Shown here: piece after piece, positions 7,203-11,693 of the stretch
How positions within the stretch are numbered: position 1 is the first letter of the stretch
Layout of the letters: each line of letters starts with the position of its first letter
From: Nitrososphaeraceae archaeon
Lineage (GTDB): Archaea > Thermoproteota > Nitrososphaeria > Nitrososphaerales > Nitrososphaeraceae
Assembly: GCA_025449515.1 (NCBI GenBank)
Contig: JANWJI010000074.1
Span: 1-11,693 of the forward strand
Direction: 5' to 3'
DNA length: 11,693 bases
Position numbers and translations under genes: made by a program
Notes under the pieces: model-generated
Database searches by the model: none
What the model saw: the letters and a program-made list of their open reading frames with translations, nothing else
Told to the model about the DNA's origin: nothing

Positions 7203-7762
7203 TGATGGTTACTATAATGATAGAAACGCATTACTTCTAGCGATTAAATGTGATGAAAGTAACAATTTTAATTTCTTCTCAAGTTCAATTTCTTTCATGT
7301 ATTTATTATCGAGATCAGCTGACAATTAGCATCTTGAACAAAAGTCATAGTAGAACTGATCCTTTCGGAACATCCTTTACATTTGGTGGAAGCCCGTTCA
7401 TGGCTTACCACAACTCTCGTGTGTTCCCTTCGGTTATATCTAAGCGGATGGTTTTACACAATTGTCGTTAAAATTGTTCGTTTTACTGCAACCAGAATAT
7501 TTTCTATTGAGCATTAGCAAAAGTTTTAGAAAACACTAAATGCAAAGAAATCTAAATGGAACTTTGTATTTTATTTCGAATTGGCTGACTCAGCTGCTAC
7601 TACGTAGAAAAAAGTTGCAAGTTCGGCATTCATGCCAAACCTGTTCCGGGCTGGGTTATATGTTTATAAGAATATTAGGGTTCAGTACGTTAAAGTGTTC
7701 TTGAGACGCTGAAGTTGGTTGACTCGACACTACTAGAAAAAATAGGATGTACGTATTCTTAA
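7203..7762. other. spacer between convergent genes with a possible CxxC remnant
   Basis: About 560 bases between the convergent propeller and phasin-like genes. An open 73-codon plus-strand frame (7250-7471) has no protein-like signature. The minus-strand frame 7295-7453 contains a CKGC motif and is listed separately. Two similar stretches, at 7581-7615 and 7715-7746 (both TTGGyTGACTC then TACTA and GAAAAAA), form a diverged direct repeat of unknown meaning. Confidence 0.4.
7295..7453 (-). pseudogene. possible zinc-finger remnant with CKGC motif
   Basis: A 52-codon open minus-strand frame without a start codon. It contains RASTKCKGCSERI, whose CxxC lies at 7370-7381. The layout recalls the first half of a PARP-type zinc finger, where a similar Arg-x-x-Cys-x-x-Cys-x-x-x-Ile run is found, but the second His/Cys pair is absent before the TGA at 7295-7297. 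This may be a remnant or chance. Confidence 0.2.
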
Positions 7763-8242
7763 TTATTGTCCCTTAGTAAATTGGTGCTGAACCGACGAAT
7801 AGGATGATGCCCAAGCCTTTGCTAGATTTGAGTTAAATTCAGCAGTAGCTTCGACTGTTCTACTATAGTTTTTTACATTTTCTCTTAATGCGTTTAATAT
7901 ATTGATTGTTAGCTGATGGTTGATATCTGTCATTCTAATGATATTGTTTGTAGAATCATTTGATTGTTTTATTAATCCCTGAATATACGGTGCTGCTGTG
8001 TCTGAAATGACGAGGTTATTGAAATTGCTGTTGCTGTTTGCAAACTGCTTTTGAACTGAAGTTGTTGTCTGAATGGCGTTCCGAGTTGCTTCTATATATT
8101 CTTGCTGCAAATTGGAGATTGCTTGTGCATACTCTGGCTGAACCTTTGCAGATTCATTTATCAATTTTGTGAAGTTTTCGTTTGCTACATCGAAGAGAGT
8201 TACTCTTGTGTTATCTTTTGATGTTTTATTTTCTGATGACAT
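7763..8242 (-). CDS. helical phasin-like protein
   Basis: A 159-residue protein from ATG 8242. It has no cysteine, signal peptide or membrane segment. Almost the whole chain (about 13-155) is predicted amphipathic helix with hydrophobic residues at 3-4 spacing, broken near 80-86 (SDTAAPY). Many Asn, Gln, Ser and Thr residues line the helices, as in phasins, the small proteins that coat polyhydroxyalkanoate granules. Nitrososphaera-type archaea are known to carry PHA synthase genes, so such a role is reasonable, but it is inference: no PHA gene is in the window and any coiled-coil scaffold could look similar. The frame extends upstream to GTG 8311, but that extension contains the TATA box, so ATG 8242 is chosen. 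It is convergent with the propeller gene. Confidence 0.75.
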   Translation of the reverse strand: MSSENKTSKDNTRVTLFDVANENFTKLINESAKVQPEYAQAISNLQQEYIEATRNAIQTTTSVQKQFANSNSNFNNLVISDTAAPYIQGLIKQSNDSTNNIIRMTDINHQLTINILNALRENVKNYSRTVEATAEFNSNLAKAWASSYSSVQHQFTKGQ

Positions 8243-8260
8243 AACTATAAGTAATACCGA

Positions 8261-8272
8261 TCCATATATAAA
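8261..8272 (-). promoter_or_regulatory. TATA box that fixes the phasin-like start
   Basis: The minus strand reads TTTATATATGGA, centred about 25 bases before ATG 8242, exactly where a leaderless archaeal gene should have it. The longer reading from GTG 8311 would translate through this box, so it is very likely not used. Confidence 0.7.
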
Positions 8273-8349
8273 CATTGGTATTAAATGGTAATAACTACCA
8301 TCAACACCCACAAATGGCTAATATGTGTCTAATGGCCACAGGACCATAG

Positions 8350-8577
8350 ATTTCGACCACATGTTACAATAATTTTTTCAATAGTCACCATTGTACCACA
8401 ATCTCTAAAGGGATTGACATACTTATGGTAACAAATGATAGGACATTTCTCTGATCAGTATCAGACCTAACAAAACATGTTGACGACAGAATTTTGAATT
8501 CAAAATCTATCGAAACTTTTCAATTAATGTGGGATCATCTTGATTCAGATAAGTTTTTTAGAGATAATGCCATATAA
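8350..8577 (+). pseudogene. probable broken gene fragment, perhaps a regulator C-terminus
   Basis: One frame is open from 8350 to TAA at 8575-8577 except for a TGA at 8452-8454. Before the stop it reads SKGIDILMVTNDRTFL (8404-8451). After it, SVSDLTKHVDDRILN leads into IETFQLMWDHLDSDKFFRDN. The composition is protein-like. The GIDI-x-MVTND strand and the ETFQLMWD helix recall the C-terminal sensor part of thaumarchaeal TrmB-like or signal-sensing regulators, where a ringed GVxIRxxx strand precedes an ETFexLW helix. That likeness is from memory and weak. There is no start or N-terminal part, so at least the front of the gene is lost. It could be chance, but the run of about 40 residues after the TGA argues for a remnant. 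Confidence 0.35.
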
Positions 8578-8914
8578 TAAATATTTTATTACATTACATT
8601 ACAGATATGTTAAACTATTATCATAATTATGGCATCAAAAGTAGGAGATATTCTCTTTTGTAAGAATTCTACTATTTACAATTCTTCCGTCATTGTTGTT
8701 ATTATTGTTATCGCCTTTAGCTGATTATATAAAATCAGCAGCGATAAAAATAATACCCGCTGCGGCAACAACCCCAACCCCAACACCAGCTATTTCTGTC
8801 ACTACTATTTCTCCTACTGCATCTCCTTCTCCTTCTAATGAGAACTGCATCAGCTATGTACTGATACTTCTAAGGAAGAATTCCAATTCGATTCAAGAGG
8901 TAGGTTAATTAATT
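8578..8914. other. low-complexity upstream region of the lactonase-like gene
   Basis: This region is AT-rich up to 8640, then low-complexity. The plus strand has a frame starting TTG at 8693 (to 8908) that reads as a leucine-rich helix followed by a Thr/Pro/Ser-rich linker (TTPTPTPAISV). The minus strand of the same DNA has ATG 8850 to TAA 8725, a 41-residue frame that is acidic and then Gly/Val/Ala-rich. Both are products of repetitive sequence and neither has a promoter at the right distance, so I call neither. Confidence 0.35.
8720..8739. promoter_or_regulatory. TATA-like core flanked by a perfect 7-base inverted repeat
   Basis: GCTGATT (8720-8726) and AATCAGC (8733-8739) are exact inverted repeats around ATATAA. 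The core plus flanks looks like a TATA box (TTATATAAAA). A dimeric repressor bound here would block TBP. If used, transcription would start near 8757, about 160 bases before the lactonase-like start, so its target is unclear. Confidence 0.35.
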
Positions 8915-9920
8915 ATGTTTAGTGATGTTCGAATGGTGATTGCAAAAAATAGGAAGATTACACAGGAACTATTGGTTTTGGCCTTTTTACTCATAATAGC
9001 ATCAGGAATTGCATTATCTAATGGAATTAGCAATTTGTCTAGTAGTAACCAGGTACTAGCACAACAACAAGAGCAGATAAAGATTAACAAATTATGGGAA
9101 ACAGCAGCTGTCTTGAAGAACCCAGAATCAGTAATTTATTCACCTAAACAAGATATCTTGTTCGTCTCTAATATTGATGGAAAACCAAACGAAAAGGATC
9201 AGAAAGGATTCATTTCTAAGGTCTCACCTTCTAATGGGGAAGATAATTGAATTAAGTTGGATAACAGGACTAAATGCACCAAAGGGTATGGCTATATATA
9301 ATAATACTAAATTGTATATTTCAGATATCACGGATCTTGTCGAGATAGATATTACGAATGGAAAAATAATCAAGCGTTTCAATGCACCAGGAAGTATTTT
9401 TCTTAATGATGTCGCGTCGGATAATCATGGAAATATCTATGGATCTGATACAGATACTAATACTATATACAAGCTAGATACGAACCTAAAAGATAATACC
9501 TCTCTACGAGTTTGGTTACAAAGCCCAGAATTAAATGGCCCTAATGGTTTGCATATTGACAATAGTAAAAATAAGCTAATTGTAGCTTCTTTTGGATCAG
9601 ATCTCAGTAAACCTGGAGCCGGCATGAAGGTTGTTGATTTAGAAAATAAGACAATAAGCAGTTTAGGAAAGGAAGGAACGACCACTCCTGTTGGTGGTCT
9701 TGATGGTATAGAATCCAACGCCACTGAAACACATTACTATGTTACTGACAATCCTACAGGAAAGGTATATACTGTTAACGCTGATGGAACAGGGTATAGA
9801 ACTTTGATTGATTTGCAAAAACAAGGAGCCGCGGATCTGGAATTTATACCAGGTCAAAGTATGATTATAATACCTATTATGGCGGATAACAAACTTGTAG
9901 CTTATAATTTAATGGGATAG
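8915..9920 (+). pseudogene. exported SMP-30/gluconolactonase-like propeller, split by a frameshift
   Basis: Two overlapping frames, 8915-9250 and one continuing to 9920, form one 334-residue protein if one G of the GGGG run at 9236-9239 is removed (reading SPSNG-KIIELSW). A signal peptide or anchor spans about 17-50 (ends QVLAQ). The rest is a six-bladed NHL/SMP-30-type propeller. Metal-binding residues of the lactonase family appear to be kept: Glu71 (NPES), Asn164 (FLNDV), Asn210 (GPNGL) and Asp263 (GLDGIE). Such proteins hydrolyse sugar lactones or related esters; here the location would be outside the membrane. ATG 8933 is an alternative start. Whether the gene is dead, a recent mutant, or a sequence error cannot be told; all else is intact. 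The reading of 9174-9920 from its own ATG lacks the first blade and the signal peptide. Confidence 0.82.
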
Positions 9921-10505
9921 AAGCCAAATGACAGATTTCTAGATTTTCAGCATCAAAAGTAAAAGATGATGCGATAGCACAATTATCCGATCAACTTGTG
10001 TCACTATCTCCTAGGTAAAAGATCGAGAGAAGACAGCGTTAATAGATCTATAACCCAATTTGAATTTTCAATCTAGTAATCGATCCAATGTTCCATTATT
10101 CATAATTGATACAGATATGTTGATTAAAATAAATGAAATTTTATCAAATCATCCTTGAGTATCTAATCTTTATTTGAATTACATGATTGACGTCTGGTCC
10201 TGCTCCATAACTCACACAGTGTTGTTTTGGTTTGCCTGTCGGAAGTAGTAAATTAAGGAATTGCTTGACTATGAATACTCCTATTATCTGGTTGCCTCTA
10301 CTAGATTATGACCCATCTCTAGTTATTGCTGTGGCGTCTTGTCCCCGTTAGTTTCTGCTCATGTGTATATCGACAAGCATAATGTGACAATAGTTGAGTT
10401 TTATCATTTAAGATATTCCTTACAGTTGAGCATCATATTAGTTATATGCACGCTATTGAAGTCTTTATATAACTTTACTACTCTGACAATGCAATTGATT
10501 TTAGC
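9921..10505. other. spacer with unrecognised open fragments
   Basis: About 585 bases without an intact gene. On the plus strand, 40 codons ending at about 10158 read as protein-like (VPLFIIDTDMLIKINEIL) but have no clear start. On the minus strand, 10144-10305 is open for 53 codons without a start codon and reads GVFIVKQFLNLLLPTGKPKQ followed by a Cys/Gly-containing stretch. I recognise neither; they may be gene debris. The methyltransferase promoter lies at the right end. Confidence 0.35.
10464..10472 (+). promoter_or_regulatory. TATA box of the methyltransferase pseudogene
   Basis: TTTATATAA is a strong archaeal TATA box 38 bases (centre) before ATG 10506, giving a leader of about 10 bases. 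It looks intact, so the broken gene may still be transcribed. Confidence 0.6.
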
Positions 10506-11619
10506 ATGATAACAACAAATCCAGCTATTAATGAAGAAAAACTTTATCAATTTATCTGGAAGGTATTATCTGATTTTGGTGGCGCAGCAAGAGCCATTTT
10601 AACCTACATTGGTGATAAACTTGGCTTGTATAAAGCCATGTATGATTTTGGAAAACCAATAATATCACAAGAACTTGCAAATGTTACTGGAACATCAGAG
10701 CGATATATAAGAGAATGGCTCGCAAATAGGCTGCCGGTAGATATATCATATATGATTCTTTAGCTCAAAAATACTCCCTTCCAATTGAACTTGCGCAAGC
10801 ACTATACCAATTAACATTAATTCGCTAACACTTTACTAATATTTTTGGAGTTGAAATATGTCGATAGTTGTTAGCGAACTTTTGTTAACTGGTATAGTTA
10901 ATGAAACTAGTGCGGCTTATGTTGCCGGAGGTTTTCAGGTATTAAGGTCTTTTTACAAGGATGCGCCAAAATTATTGGACGCGTTCACGACTGGCAAAGG
11001 AATAGTATGGGGGGCACATGATAAAGACCTATTTGAAGGAACAGAAAGAATGTTTAAGCTAGGCTATATGGCAAATCTGGTAAGTTCTTGGATCCCTGCA
11101 CTTGATAATCGCAATGTAGAACAGGCACTTAAGAAAGGTGGTCTAAAGGTTGCAGATATTGGCTGTGGTTATGGAGTCTCTACTATACTAATGGCAAAGG
11201 CTTATCCTAATTCAAAATTTTATGGATATGATAATCATGCAGAATCAATAGAGTCTGCAAGAAACAAGGCCAAAGAAGATGGTTTAGATGAAGATAGGAT
11301 TATCTTTAATATTGCGTCTTTTACTAATTTCCCACTCATTACCAATGACGACTACGATCTAGTAACATTCTTTGATTGTCTACATGATATGGAAGATCCA
11401 CAATGAGCATCAGCATATGCATTAAAAGCATTAAAAAAACCAGACGGAACAATGATGATAGTAGAGCCATTTGCAAATGATAAGTTTGAAGACAATCTGA
11501 ACCTTTTATGTCGATTATTTTATGCTGGTTCGACCATGGTATGTGTACCTGCATCCTTAAGAACCTGTCCGAAAAGTAGAGTTTTATTGAGTTACAAGCA
11601 AAGTGTGTTTGATCGATAA
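10506..11619 (+). pseudogene. broken winged-helix SAM-dependent methyltransferase
   Basis: The intact protein would be a class I methyltransferase of the Rv2258c-like type: an N-terminal winged-helix domain (NEEKLYQFIWKV, GDKLGLYKAM, TSERYIREWLAN; 10506-10800) and a Rossmann domain with SAM motif I VADIGCGYG (from 11149), acidic YGYD (from 11222) and FFDCLHDMEDP (from 11368). The substrate is unknown. Lesions: (1) one base lost near 10728 (AAT-CAG to AAT-AG; the match resumes one frame over as AAGRYIIYDSLAQKYSLP); (2) the inverted-repeat insertion 10801-10898, which brings a TAA at 10826; (3) TGA at 11404-11406 where the family has Gly (GGA to TGA); (4) after VCVPASL near 11555 the similarity stops, with the final about 60 residues missing. 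The frame runs to TAA at 11617-11619. The frame beginning ATG 10858 is only its middle part. Confidence 0.88.
10801..10898. mobile_element. MITE-like inverted-repeat insertion
   Basis: The left arm (10801-10830, begins ACTATACCA, ends CGCTAACA) and right arm (10869-10898, begins TGTTAGCG, ends TGGTATAGT) are inverted repeats of 30 bases with 26 matches, around a 38-base loop. The element sits exactly where the methyltransferase reading is interrupted, between ELAQAL and NETSAAY, so it is an insertion relative to the family. It has no coding capacity. I see no clear target-site duplication. It could be a miniature non-autonomous transposon or another small palindromic insert. Confidence 0.55.
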
Positions 11620-11693
11620 AGCTAAGCTGTACTGTAAGTATCTTCTGAGTTGTATTGATATCCAAGGTTAGCGGAGTCGATTCATCTTACTGC

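Noticed and set aside
7250..7471. 73-codon plus-strand frame after the propeller gene
   Set aside because: No promoter, no family likeness; the opposite strand has a more protein-like CxxC reading over the same bases.
7581..7746. Diverged direct repeat (TTGGyTGACTC...TACTA...GAAAAAA) at 7581-7615 and 7715-7746
   Set aside because: Similarity is broken by gaps and short; it may be chance in AT-rich DNA and I cannot link it to a CRISPR, IS end or operator.
8693..8908. TTG-started frame with Leu-rich start and Thr/Pro/Ser-rich linker, and the 41-residue minus-strand frame 8725-8850
   Set aside because: Both arise from low-complexity DNA that is open on both strands; neither has a promoter at the expected distance and neither can be preferred.
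8631..9970. 12-base match GCATCAAAAGTA near 8632 and 9950 in equivalent frames
   Set aside because: Too short; the sequence on either side does not match, so it is not an IS end or duplicated gene.

Overview
The window looks like chromosomal DNA of an ammonia-oxidising archaeon of the Nitrososphaeria (Thaumarchaeota), most like Nitrososphaera/Candidatus Nitrosocosmicus. This is inference from AT-rich DNA, leaderless genes with archaeal TATA boxes about 20-30 bases before the start codon, almost no Shine-Dalgarno sites, Asn/Ser-rich secreted proteins, and the protein families present. There is no rRNA, convincing tRNA, CRISPR array or complete transposase gene. Coding density is low: intergenic stretches of 370-720 bases are common and several hold recognisable gene wreckage.

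Layout. 1-645: AT-rich spacer with an AATT tandem repeat and a broken LIM-like zinc finger (337-514). 646-852: small zinc-ribbon protein. 1225-1650 (minus): VOC/glyoxalase-fold protein. 1651-2353: long spacer with weak remnants. 2354-2689 (minus): small four-helix membrane protein. 2690-3408: spacer. 3409-4797 (minus): HtrA/DegP-type serine protease with PDZ domain. 5012-5284 (minus): small secreted Asn-rich protein. 5463-7202 (plus): membrane-anchored seven-bladed YVTN beta-propeller. 7763-8242 (minus): helical phasin-like protein. 8350-8577: probable broken gene fragment. 8915-9920 (plus): exported SMP-30/gluconolactonase-like propeller split by one extra G. 10506-11619 (plus): winged-helix plus SAM-methyltransferase gene with at least four lesions, including a 98-base inverted-repeat insertion.

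How it fits together. 3409-7202 is an envelope cluster: an exported protease, a small exported protein and an anchored propeller, the last two divergently transcribed from a 142-base gap. The SMP-30-like gene would have added another exported propeller. No multi-gene operon is evident, since most genes have their own TATA box. I found no clear new multi-gene system. The most unusual item is the MITE-like inverted repeat inside the methyltransferase pseudogene (10801-10898), followed by the general signs of gene decay.
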